Below are positions 1-7,015 of a stretch of DNA of 34,555 nt, one piece after another. The DNA comes from JAABSX01 sp964480455. Lineage in GTDB: Bacteria > Bacteroidota > Bacteroidia > Cytophagales > Microscillaceae. Each line of letters opens with the position of its first letter. Position 1 is the stretch's first letter. The translations under genes and the position numbers were made by a program. The notes beneath the pieces were generated by a model. It ran no database searches. It had not been told where the DNA came from and was given only the letters and a program-made list of their open reading frames with translations. The stretch lies in NCBI GenBank assembly GCA_964480455.1, contig CAYZQI010000034.1, positions 1 to 34,555 of the forward strand, written 5' to 3'.

Positions 1-315
1 CCGCTAACTTTTTAAACAGTTTGAAACCATACACACTTTAATCAGGGACTACCAAGCCATTTCAAAATTCTATTTACAGGTTGGGTGAGTTTCTTACTTC
101 ACTTGTTGGTTATGATCTTTGTACCTAAATTCCTTGCATACAATAAAATACATAAATGAATATTTTGCCAGAAAGTAAATAGTGCCAGCCGCATTAGTGA
201 ATAAATCTTCTATTAAAAGAACAGCTCAAACTTTCAATTATTATTGAAAGTTTAGAAACCTATTTATTTGCCTTCCGTTTATTCAGGTAGAGCATCACCT
301 TAAAAACTTACCCTT
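1..315. other. Left-edge stretch without a supported gene
   Basis: No intact gene is visible. Two overlapping plus-strand frames read as protein-like pieces. One, ending near position 94, reads ...IRDYQAISKFYLQVG. The other, ending with the TGA at 157-159, reads ...FLLHLLVMIFVPKFLAYNKIHK and looks like a membrane segment with a basic tail. A single frame change near position 90 would join them, but stops lie just upstream in both frames. This may be the decayed 3' end of a gene that starts outside the window, or chance. Positions 160-315 hold only AT-rich sequence leading to the next gene. Confidence 0.3.
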
Positions 316-720
316 ATGAACAAAAATATTTTCACGGTCTTAAAAATAGACTTCACAATTCTTTCTATTGTAATGCTTATCAATACATTTGCCCTTTTCA
401 CCCTCATCGGGGCGTTGTTCTTACAGATTCCGCTAGGAATCTACCAGATGCTGAGTAGCCTTTTTTATTTGCTTTTTCCCATTCCCAACCCACACATCAA
501 GCTGCTTCGTAGATGGCACTTCTTTGGTTCGCTCACTTACGTCATGACCATTATCCCCATTGTAACCCATACTTGGAACGAGAATGCTTACTTCTTTATT
601 TTGCTTTTTGCACTGCCCCAAATGATTGCCTATTTTTATTTTTATATTACGATTAGAGACTACCAGTCTCGCAATCGACTTTTTTCGCAAGCACAAATAG
701 TAGGTGTAGAAGAATTGTAG
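316..720 (+). CDS. Small four-helix membrane protein of unknown function
   Basis: This 134-residue protein is dominated by hydrophobic segments at about residues 15-37, 41-57, 68-86 and 90-112. A short polar C-terminal tail begins at the IRDYQ motif. It has no signal peptide cleavage site and no catalytic motif that I recognise. Small integral membrane proteins of this layout, with a conserved aromatic-rich core, are common as conserved hypotheticals in Bacteroidota. The ATG at 316 is preceded by an A/T-rich stretch and no Shine-Dalgarno, as usual in this phylum. It converges on menB, with a long hairpin in the 77-base gap. The function is unknown. The reading frame itself is fairly secure because the hydrophobicity pattern is regular over its whole length. 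Confidence 0.65.
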   Translation: MNKNIFTVLKIDFTILSIVMLINTFALFTLIGALFLQIPLGIYQMLSSLFYLLFPIPNPHIKLLRRWHFFGSLTYVMTIIPIVTHTWNENAYFFILLFALPQMIAYFYFYITIRDYQSRNRLFSQAQIVGVEEL

Positions 721-725
721 CCCAA

Positions 726-763
726 GGGCAGTAGCGCAAGGGCATGCCCTTGCACTACTGCCC
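726..763. terminator. Long hairpin between convergent genes, probable bidirectional terminator
   Basis: An 18-base inverted repeat with one mismatch, GGGCAGTAGCGCAAGGGC against GCCCTTGCACTACTGCCC, is centred between 744 and 745. It lies between the stop codon of the small membrane protein (720) and the end of menB (798). There is no clean T tract on either side. A second partial copy of the right arm (TGCGCTACTGC) follows at about 765-775, so it could instead be a REP-like palindromic repeat. It is markedly GC-rich compared with its flanks. Confidence 0.5.
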
Positions 764-797
764 CTGCGCTACTGCTACAGTTATTTTGATTGATAAT

Positions 798-1643
798 CTA
801 ACTGCTTGTTTTAGTAAATTTATCAAAATCAGGTTTTCTTTTTTCTAAGAAAGCATCACGTCCTTCTTTTGCTTCATCGGTCATATAAGCAAGGCGTGTC
901 GCTTCCCCTGCAAATACTTGCTGCCCTGCCAAGCCATCATCTACGAGGTTGAAAGCAAACTTAATCATCTTGATAGCTGTAGGGCTCTTTGCCAATATCT
1001 CTTGCGCCCATTGATAAGCAGTTGCTTCTAGCTCTGTGTGGGGCACTACAGCATTCACCATGCCCATCTCAAAGGCTTCTTGTGCTGTATAGTTTCTACC
1101 TAAGAAAAAAATTTCCCTTGCCCTTTTTTGCCCTACTTGCCTAGCGAGGTATGCCGAACCATAACCTCCATCAAAACTAGCTACATCTGCATCAGTTTGC
1201 TTAAAAATAGCATGTTCTTTACTTGCTATAGTCATATCGCAGACCACGTGCAAGCTGTGCCCCCCCCCAACAGCCCAGCCCGGCACCACAGCAATCACTA
1301 CTTTGCTCATAAACCTGATAAGCCGCTGTACTTCTAGGATATTTAGCCTTGCTATACCATCTTCCCCTTTGTAGCCCAAGGTATCACGCACATTTTGGTC
1401 GCCTCCCGAGCAGAAGGCATATTTACCATCTTTGGGTGAGGGACCCTCGCCTGTGAGCAATATTACCCCTATGCTGTTGTCTTCGCGTGCATCAAGCAGA
1501 GCTTCATAAAGTTCAAAAACAGTTTTGGGGCGGAAGGCGTTGCGTAGCTCAGGGCGGTTAAAGGCAATGCGTGCTACGCCATCGAGTTTTTTATAGGTGA
1601 TGTCTTGGTATTCTTTTACCGTAATCCAGTCTAATTTTGTCAT
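798..1643 (-). CDS. menB: 1,4-dihydroxy-2-naphthoyl-CoA synthase (MenB)
   Basis: This crotonase-fold enzyme closes the second ring of menaquinone by converting o-succinylbenzoyl-CoA to 1,4-dihydroxy-2-naphthoyl-CoA. It acts in the cytosol. The 281 residues match the usual MenB length. Visible MenB hallmarks are FCSGGDQ at about residues 77-83 (oxyanion hole and CoA site), WAVGGGHSLH at about 123-132, and SFDGGYGSAYLAR at about 156-168, which carries the Asp and Tyr that separate MenB from ordinary enoyl-CoA hydratases. The C-terminal end with KRKPDF is also typical. Other men genes are not in the window, so it stands alone here, as is common in Bacteroidota. Menaquinone is the usual respiratory quinone of this phylum. 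No good -7 element was found upstream of the start. Confidence 0.95.
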   Translation of the reverse strand: MTKLDWITVKEYQDITYKKLDGVARIAFNRPELRNAFRPKTVFELYEALLDAREDNSIGVILLTGEGPSPKDGKYAFCSGGDQNVRDTLGYKGEDGIARLNILEVQRLIRFMSKVVIAVVPGWAVGGGHSLHVVCDMTIASKEHAIFKQTDADVASFDGGYGSAYLARQVGQKRAREIFFLGRNYTAQEAFEMGMVNAVVPHTELEATAYQWAQEILAKSPTAIKMIKFAFNLVDDGLAGQQVFAGEATRLAYMTDEAKEGRDAFLEKRKPDFDKFTKTSS

Positions 1644-1828
1644 TTTATTTGTTTTAAATGTGTTATTTTTTACTATCTATCTTTGTCTTTCTTGCTTCCC
1701 TAAATTACTATTTAAAATTAAGTTTGGTACATTCTGCCAAGTGGCTTGAGCTTTAACCATTAAAAACTTCCTTTGTTAGCTTTGCTTGTGCAAATCAGCC
1801 TAGCACTGCTATTTTTCAAAAAATAATG

Positions 1829-1836
1829 TATCTTTG
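1829..1836 (+). promoter_or_regulatory. Bacteroidota-type -7 element (TATCTTTG) for the holin-like gene
   Basis: TATCTTTG fits the Bacteroidota consensus TAnnTTTG. It ends 22 bases before the ATG at 1859, giving a short leader. No convincing -33 TTTG was seen at the usual distance. Because transcription would start after this site, an alternative upstream ATG at 1826, which overlaps the element, cannot be the start. Confidence 0.5.
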
Positions 1837-1858
1837 TAGAGTACAAATTTATAAAACA

Positions 1859-2221
1859 ATGCAAAATATTATCTTGCGCTTGCTATTTTTTGTGGCAGCA
1901 GTATTCATTACAGACCACCTTTTAGACGGTATTGCCTTTGAAACTGTGCCTGATGGCATCATTGTAGGGCTGTTGTTTGCTTTCATCAATACCTTTATCA
2001 AACCCATTTTAAAGATTTTTACTTTTCCATTGACTTTGATGACTTTGGGTTTTTTTCCAGTCATTGCGAATATTGCCATAGTGCTTTTGGTCAAAGAGTT
2101 AATCCCAGGCTTTCAGATATATGGCGATTGGTTTTTTACAGGCGTATGGGCACTGGCATTCAGCATATTGCTTACCATTGTCAATACAGTGCTTGATATT
2201 TTCTTGAAAATTGCAAATTAA
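1859..2221 (+). CDS. YvlD / phage-holin-4-like membrane protein
   Basis: A 120-residue protein with four hydrophobic segments at about residues 4-20, 27-46, 50-74 and 88-114. The FINTFIKPILKIFTFPLTL stretch is the characteristic Asn/Lys/Pro-containing motif of the PF04020 (Phage_holin_4_2, YvlD) family. Members are inner-membrane proteins of uncertain role. The holin label is historical, and nothing phage-like surrounds the gene. An in-frame ATG at 1826 would add eleven residues, but the -7 element at 1829-1836 and the clean MQNIILRLLFF start favour 1859. It ends 28 bases before the aldehyde dehydrogenase gene and is probably co-transcribed with it. Confidence 0.8.
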   Translation: MQNIILRLLFFVAAVFITDHLLDGIAFETVPDGIIVGLLFAFINTFIKPILKIFTFPLTLMTLGFFPVIANIAIVLLVKELIPGFQIYGDWFFTGVWALAFSILLTIVNTVLDIFLKIAN

Positions 2222-2249
2222 GACACACGCAATATAAAATTTAAAGATT

Positions 2250-3701
2250 ATGCTTGACCAAACAAAATTTAAAAGTATTCTCAAAACACAGTACTTCATC
2301 AATAATACTTGGCAAACAGGTAAATCCAATGAAACACTCACAGTAGTAGAAAAATATACCCAACAAGCCATAGCAACTCTACAATTGGCAGACAGCACAC
2401 AAATGGAAGAGGCCCTTCAAGCCTCAGTAGAAGGTTTTGAAACCCTAAGGCATTGGTCGGCGGGCAAACGTGCCGAGCATCTACAGAAATTGAGAGATGC
2501 CCTTGCCAAAAATGCAGATGCTTTTGTAGAACTTATCATAGCAGAGGCAGGCAAACCCAGAAAATATGCCGAAGTAGAGGTAGCGCGCGGCTTGACTACC
2601 CTCGAGGCAGCCGTAAGAGAGGCATACAGCTTTTCAGGTGAGATAGTACCCATTGATTATGGCATAGGCGAAGGCAAAACCGCTTTTACGAAGCGTGTGC
2701 CTATCGGGCCTATTGCTTGTATTACACCTTTCAATTTTCCACTCAATTTAGCTTTACACAAAATAGCTCCTGCCTTTGCCGTTGGCTGTTCTTTTATACT
2801 TAAACCCCCGCCACAAGCCCCTCTGACGGCACTAGCCTTTGCAGCCCTCTGCCAAGAAGTAGGGTACCCTGCTGGAGTAGTAAATGTGCTGGCGTGTGAT
2901 GTAGCCGTAGCCGAACTTATGGTGAAAGACGAACGTCCTAAAATGCTTTCCTTCACGGGAAGTGCCAAAGTAGGCTGGTACCTGAAAAGCCAAGCCAGGA
3001 AGAAAAAAGTAGCCCTCGAGCTAGGAGGCAATGCAGCCGTCATCATAGATAAAACTGCCAACCTTGCCAAGGTAGCGCCCACAGTAGCCAAAGGAGCTTA
3101 TTTGTATGCTGGGCAAATTTGTATCTCTACACAAAGAATTATCGTGCTTGAGGAGGTTTATGAAGCTTTCAAAGGCTTATTGGTAGAAGAAATCAAAAAG
3201 TTACCACAGGGCAACCCCGCAGAAGCAGGCTGTATCAACGGAAGTTTGATTGATAAAGCCAACCTTGAACGTGTAAGAAACTGGGTAAAAGAGGCTATTT
3301 CTGAAGGGGCAACTTCTCTGGTAGGTGCCGAAGTGCTATCAGAAGAAAACAACTTATATGCAGCTACTTTGCTAGAAAATGCACACAAAGAAAGCAAAGT
3401 AGTACAAGAAGAAGTATTTGCTCCCATTGCAGTAATGCAAAAAGTAAAAAATTATGAAGAAGCACTCCAGACAGTCAACGACTCCAAGTATGGTTTGCAA
3501 GTAGGCATCTATACGCAAGATATAGACCATATTAAACTTGCCTTGGATACCCTCGAGGTAGGGGGCATCATCATCAATAGTGTGCCAGGCTATCGCATAG
3601 ACAATATGCCCTACGGAGGCGTAAAAGACTCAGGCTTTGGGCGCGAAGGGCTGAAGTATGCCATGGAAGAAATGACAGAACCAAGATTGATTGTTTTTTA
3701 G
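2250..3701 (+). CDS. Aldehyde dehydrogenase family protein (NAD(P)+-dependent)
   Basis: The protein oxidises an aldehyde to the acid, or acyl-CoA, with NAD(P)+ in the cytosol. Its 483 residues are a full-length ALDH. Catalytic residues are visible: Asn162 in PFNFP, Glu257 in LELGG, and the nucleophile Cys291 in GQICIS. Lys185 in ILKPPP contacts the cofactor. The FGREGLKYAMEEMTEPR ending is typical of the lactaldehyde/GapN-like branch of the superfamily, and the GQxC context fits that branch better than betaine- or retinal-type enzymes. The physiological substrate cannot be read from sequence. It follows the holin-like gene by 28 bases. A structured intergenic repeat lies about 60 bases downstream. 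Confidence 0.92.
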   Translation: MLDQTKFKSILKTQYFINNTWQTGKSNETLTVVEKYTQQAIATLQLADSTQMEEALQASVEGFETLRHWSAGKRAEHLQKLRDALAKNADAFVELIIAEAGKPRKYAEVEVARGLTTLEAAVREAYSFSGEIVPIDYGIGEGKTAFTKRVPIGPIACITPFNFPLNLALHKIAPAFAVGCSFILKPPPQAPLTALAFAALCQEVGYPAGVVNVLACDVAVAELMVKDERPKMLSFTGSAKVGWYLKSQARKKKVALELGGNAAVIIDKTANLAKVAPTVAKGAYLYAGQICISTQRIIVLEEVYEAFKGLLVEEIKKLPQGNPAEAGCINGSLIDKANLERVRNWVKEAISEGATSLVGAEVLSEENNLYAATLLENAHKESKVVQEEVFAPIAVMQKVKNYEEALQTVNDSKYGLQVGIYTQDIDHIKLALDTLEVGGIIINSVPGYRIDNMPYGGVKDSGFGREGLKYAMEEMTEPRLIVF

Positions 3702-3759
3702 TTGTTGAGTAAGTAGAAGTTAATTTTTTTGTCTGTGTAGTAGCCGTATTTTTTGGTTC

Positions 3760-3869
3760 TCTGACAATTTTTGTAGAAACAGTGCTGTAAAACAGACTTT
3801 AGTCTGTTTGAATGGCTAGGGCGGCAGGCTAAAGCTCGCCGCTGCAGGCTTATCACAAAAATTGTCAGA
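3760..3869. repeat. 110-bp element with perfect 15-bp terminal inverted repeats and internal hairpins
   Basis: Left end TCTGACAATTTTTGT (3760-3774) and right end ACAAAAATTGTCAGA (3855-3869) are exact reverse complements. Inside lie a perfect 9-bp hairpin (AAACAGACT, TT, AGTCTGTTT; 3790-3809) and a GC-rich imperfect hairpin (GCGGC...GCCGC; 3821-3842). There is no coding potential. The form is that of a MITE-like or REP-like non-autonomous repeat. It could equally be a structured RNA or an elaborate terminator downstream of the aldehyde dehydrogenase gene. No second full copy was found in the window. The rest of the 3702-4039 gap is AT-rich, with the promoter of the next gene at its end. Confidence 0.6.
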
Positions 3870-3989
3870 CAATCTATTTTTTATGGCTTGAACTATTGAG
3901 CAAACAAACCGTGTTTGAGGTCAAAAGGAAAGATAATACTTAGGATTAGCCGTTTTGCATCTAACGTTTCCGCCAGAAAATCCATATAC

Positions 3990-3997
3990 TATCTTTG
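3990..3997 (+). promoter_or_regulatory. -7 element (TATCTTTG) for the CoA-binding gene
   Basis: This is an exact TAnnTTTG match, 42 bases before the ATG at 4040 and in the correct orientation. A TTTG at 3954-3957 is too far upstream to be a standard -33 element, so only the -7 box is supported. Confidence 0.5.
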
Positions 3998-4039
3998 CCT
4001 ATGTTTTTACAAATTTAATACTATTATCCGATTTATAAA

Positions 4040-4405
4040 ATGAAAAAAACACTCATTCTGGGTGCAAGCACCAATCCTGACCGATATGCCTACATTGTGG
4101 CGCAAGACCTACACAAATACAAACATGATTTTGTGCTACTAGGTATTAAAGAAGGGCAAGTACTAGGCAAAAATATACTGACAGGCAAACCCAATCTTGA
4201 GCAAGAAGCCATTGATACCGTTACGCTCTACATAGGGCCTAAGCGCCAGCCTGAATGGTATGCGTATCTGCTCGAGCTTAAGCCTAAGCGCATTATTTTC
4301 AACCCGGGTACAGAGAATCAAGAACTCGCAATGCTCGCTCAAAAGCAAGGCATAGAGGCACTCGAGGCATGTACTTTGGTGATGCTTGCCACTGGGCAAT
4401 ATTGA
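4040..4405 (+). CDS. CoA-binding domain protein (YccU-type, CoA_binding_2)
   Basis: A 121-residue single-domain Rossmann-like protein. The N-terminal KKTLILGASTNPDRYAY segment is the nucleotide/CoA-binding loop of PF13380. A later IIFNPGTEN (about residues 95-103) and the final EACTLVML are also conserved in this family. The fold is shared with the CoA-binding part of succinyl-CoA synthetase, but the small stand-alone proteins have no firmly assigned reaction. It has its own promoter-like -7 box and a strong hairpin terminator, so it appears monocistronic. It converges on the RNase G/E gene. Confidence 0.85.
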   Translation: MKKTLILGASTNPDRYAYIVAQDLHKYKHDFVLLGIKEGQVLGKNILTGKPNLEQEAIDTVTLYIGPKRQPEWYAYLLELKPKRIIFNPGTENQELAMLAQKQGIEALEACTLVMLATGQY

Positions 4406-4431
4406 ACTTGATGACGTATGAATTAACCCAG

Positions 4432-4465
4432 AAAGGCTTGCCATATAATTTATGGCAAGCCTTTT
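4432..4465. terminator. Bidirectional intrinsic terminator
   Basis: A perfect 14-bp inverted repeat, AAAGGCTTGCCATA and TATGGCAAGCCTTT, is separated by a 5-base loop (4446-4450). Short T and A runs flank the stem. It lies between the convergent CoA-binding gene (ends 4405) and RNase G/E gene (ends 4487), so it can serve both. Confidence 0.85.
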
Positions 4466-4486
4466 ACAATAATTACCGTAGCGTAG

Positions 4487-6103
4487 TTATGCCACTGCCT
4501 TTTTTTCTGTATCAGGCTCTATTTCGTGCAGTGTATCGGCATTAGAAGAAATATTTAGCTCTATCTCATCTCCATGCTTATCACTAAACATAAACGCACC
4601 CAGAGGCAATGAAGAATCAACAATGATGCGCACCCATCTGCCATACTTAAAAAACCACCTTCTTTGCTTACTAAAAAGACCTCTGGTAAAGTAGGCATGC
4701 AAGTAAGGGTGTAAGGTGATGCTTAAGTGTCTTGCATTTTGCTTTGTGATGAGGTAATCTAAGTTATTTTCTATCTCATCAGAAATCAAGATACTTGCTG
4801 TAATTTTTCCTGAGCCATTGCAAGAAGGACAAGTTTCACGTGTAGTAATGTTTAGCTCAGGGCGTACACGCTGGCGTGTAATCTGCATCAATCCAAACTT
4901 AGTGAGTGGCAACACCGTAGATTTGGAGCGGTCTTTCTTCATTTCCTCACGCATACATTGGAAGAGCTGGTGCTTATGCTCATTGGAGCGCATGTCTATA
5001 AAATCAACAATAATAATCCCACCCATATCACGGATACGCAACTGACGGGCAATCTCTATGGCAGATTCCATATTTACCTTAAAGGCAGTGCTTTCTTGGT
5101 CCTGTTCACTATTAGATTTATTGCCTGAGTTCACATCTATCACGTGCAGTGCCTCTGTGTGTTCTATGATGAGGTATCCTCCGTTGGGTAAACTAACTGA
5201 CTGTCCGAAGAGCGATTTGAGTTGTTTTTCTATACCCATACTCTCAAATAACTTAGCTTTTCCATTGTGCAGTTTGACCATTTTCTCGTGGTCGGGAGAG
5301 ATACTTTTGATATAAGAACGAACTTCGTCATAGACCACACGGTCATCAACAGTGATGCTGTCAAAGTTATCGTTGAGTAAATCCCTCAAAATAGAAGAAG
5401 CACGGTTCATTTCCCCAATGATGCGGTCGCGAGGCTTAGCAGCTCTGAGTCTTTTCATTCCTTCTTCCCATTTATCTACGAGGCTTTGCATGTCTTTGTC
5501 TAAATCGGCACCTTGTACACCTTCGGCATTGGTGCGTACAATGACCCCAAAGTTCTGAGGTTTGATAGACGAAACCAGTCTGATGAGGCGGTTTCTTTCT
5601 TCTTTGCTTGTGATTTTTTTAGATACATTAATGGTATTACTAAAAGGTACAAGCACCACATAACGCCCCGCAATAGAAATCTCACAAGAAAGCCTGGGGC
5701 CTTTGGTAGAGATAGGTTCTTTGATGACCTGTACCAAGATTTGGTTATTACGGCTAAACAACTGGCTTACTTTGCCTAGTTTGTCTATTTCTGGCAACAA
5801 GCGATAATCTTTCAAGCGATAAGAGATGTTCTTTTTCGCCAATACAATTCGTGCGAATTTATTAAGCGAGTTGAAGTTGGGTCCCAAATCGTGATAGTGC
5901 AAAAAAGCATCTTTTTCGTAGCCAATATCTACAAATACGGCATTGAGCCCAGGGGCTACTTTTTTTACAATTCCAAGGTATATATCACCAACCGTAAAAT
6001 CAGTATTATGGTACTCTTCGTGGTATTCTACAATTTTTTTATCTTGCAGCAATACAATTCGGTCGGATTTGGAGGCAGAACTAATTGCTAATTCGTTGCT
6101 CAA
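4487..6103 (-). CDS. rng: Ribonuclease E/G family endoribonuclease
   Basis: This single-strand-specific endoribonuclease takes part in rRNA maturation and mRNA decay. The 538 residues match the compact RNase G form without the long RNase E C-terminal scaffold. An S1 RNA-binding domain (about 36-125, with GDIYLGIVKKVAPGLNAVFVD) is followed by the RNase H-like catalytic domain. The Mg2+-binding aspartates are Asp323 in VIDVNSG and Asp367 in VDFIDM. The Zn-link motif CPSCNGSG has Cys425 and Cys428, which tie the dimer together. In Bacteroidota this gene is often found near an HU gene and mutY, as here. The acidic C-terminal tail is short and of no known role. No convincing promoter box was found upstream. 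Confidence 0.95.
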   Translation of the reverse strand: MSNELAISSASKSDRIVLLQDKKIVEYHEEYHNTDFTVGDIYLGIVKKVAPGLNAVFVDIGYEKDAFLHYHDLGPNFNSLNKFARIVLAKKNISYRLKDYRLLPEIDKLGKVSQLFSRNNQILVQVIKEPISTKGPRLSCEISIAGRYVVLVPFSNTINVSKKITSKEERNRLIRLVSSIKPQNFGVIVRTNAEGVQGADLDKDMQSLVDKWEEGMKRLRAAKPRDRIIGEMNRASSILRDLLNDNFDSITVDDRVVYDEVRSYIKSISPDHEKMVKLHNGKAKLFESMGIEKQLKSLFGQSVSLPNGGYLIIEHTEALHVIDVNSGNKSNSEQDQESTAFKVNMESAIEIARQLRIRDMGGIIIVDFIDMRSNEHKHQLFQCMREEMKKDRSKSTVLPLTKFGLMQITRQRVRPELNITTRETCPSCNGSGKITASILISDEIENNLDYLITKQNARHLSITLHPYLHAYFTRGLFSKQRRWFFKYGRWVRIIVDSSLPLGAFMFSDKHGDEIELNISSNADTLHEIEPDTEKKAVA

Positions 6104-6893
6104 AATACAATCACATTTATGATATTTTTACATTTAACAAACAGGTAGGGTATGCAAAAAGAGGGTACTTACTGTGCGAAATAGCATGAAAAGACTGTGC
6201 AAAGCACTTTTAGAAGTATTCACAATGGCAATAACTGTTTTTTTGAGATGGACAAAAATACCTAACAGTTTTTTAGCACATTTGACACATTGCCTATTCA
6301 TGTAAATCTTATTCAGAAAAAATAAACCAACTAATTTTGACACATCTTGTGGCAACAGCTAATTTATTATACTACTTCTGTGAAAAATTATAATCAAACT
6401 TGAACAAGATTACAATAGTTATTATTTTTCTTTGAAGTAATTTTTTTTGATATAGTAAGTTAAATCAGTCAAAAATAGATTGTCAGACAATAGGAGAAGG
6501 ATTGACTTGGTGTTGGTATCCTTTGTAGAATTTCACCAATTTTTTAATAGCTCTTTTAGCATTTGCCTTAGATGAAGACACGATTAAAAGAGCGTTATGT
6601 ATTTTTTTGTGTAAGCAGAGTATGCTTATTTGATAAATACTAAAAAATGATAAACAACAATCTTTTATTTAATACTGATTTGATACTTTTTGCCTGCTAC
6701 CCAATTACTAAGAATTTCTAAAAGTTTTTGAATAAAAAAAATTTAGACTAGCAAGCAGAGATACTATCAAGTAGATTACATCAGCAACACTACATTTTAA
6801 GTATATCTTAGTGCTTTGGGCAGTCGTATGTGCTAATTATGCACGCTTATACAGGCTACCCAAAACATAATGTTTTACCTACTAAGAAGAAAG
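6104..6893. other. 790-bp AT-rich intergenic region with one structured segment
   Basis: No credible gene is present. A minus-strand open frame of 73 codons at 6134-6355 has no family features. The 13-base palindrome ATTGTCAGACAAT at 6479-6491 repeats the outer end of the element at 3760-3869. A nested hairpin lies at 6816-6863, just downstream of the small ribosomal protein gene. The remainder looks like plain AT-rich spacer. Its length is unusual for this otherwise compact window, so an unrecognised small RNA is possible. Confidence 0.4.
6816..6863 (-). terminator. Nested stem-loop downstream of the mS38-like gene
   Basis: On the minus strand, outer arms TTGGGTAG and CTGCCCAA pair with one G-U wobble. 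Inside are a GTAT/ATAC stem and a GTGC/GCAC stem with an AT-rich 7-base loop. It starts about 30 bases after the stop codon of the small ribosomal protein gene, as a terminator would. It has no clear T tract, so a processing signal or small structured RNA is also possible. Confidence 0.4.
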
Positions 6894-6983
6894 CTATTTC
6901 TTCTTGTGGCGATTCTTTCTCAAACGCTTTTTACGTTTGTGAGTAGAAATTTTGTGGCGTTTTCTTTTTTTTCCGCAAGGCAT
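6894..6983 (-). CDS. AURKAIP1/COX24-domain (mS38/bS22-like) small ribosomal protein
   Basis: This 29-residue, extremely basic peptide reads MPCGKKRKRHKISTHKRKKR and then ends in LRKNRHKKK. It is far below common gene-calling length limits. The KKRKRHK..THKRKKRLRKNRHKKK pattern is that of the AURKAIP1/COX24 domain, shared by mitochondrial ribosomal protein mS38 and the mycobacterial small-subunit protein bS22. Bacteroidota encode a stand-alone peptide of this kind. It probably sits on the 30S subunit. The ATG at 6983 has an A/T-rich upstream region, and the frame runs cleanly to TAG. It lies 32 bases downstream of the TPR gene on the same strand and may share its transcript. The match rests on my memory of the family pattern. 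Confidence 0.85.
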   Translation of the reverse strand: MPCGKKRKRHKISTHKRKKRLRKNRHKKK

Positions 6984-7015
6984 AAATTAAAAAGTTTAGA
7001 ATTTGATAATAAATT

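Noticed and set aside
1678..1685. A plus-strand TATCTTTG between menB and the holin-like gene
   Set aside because: It is about 170 bases from the next plus-strand start and wrongly oriented for menB. A closer match exists at 1829-1836.
1826..1858. An upstream ATG that would lengthen the holin-like protein by eleven residues
   Set aside because: The -7 box at 1829-1836 overlaps it, so it should not be transcribed, and the extra residues are not family-like.
6134..6355. A 73-codon minus-strand open frame in the large gap upstream of the RNase G/E gene
   Set aside because: No start context, no family motif and irregular composition. It looks like chance in AT-rich spacer.
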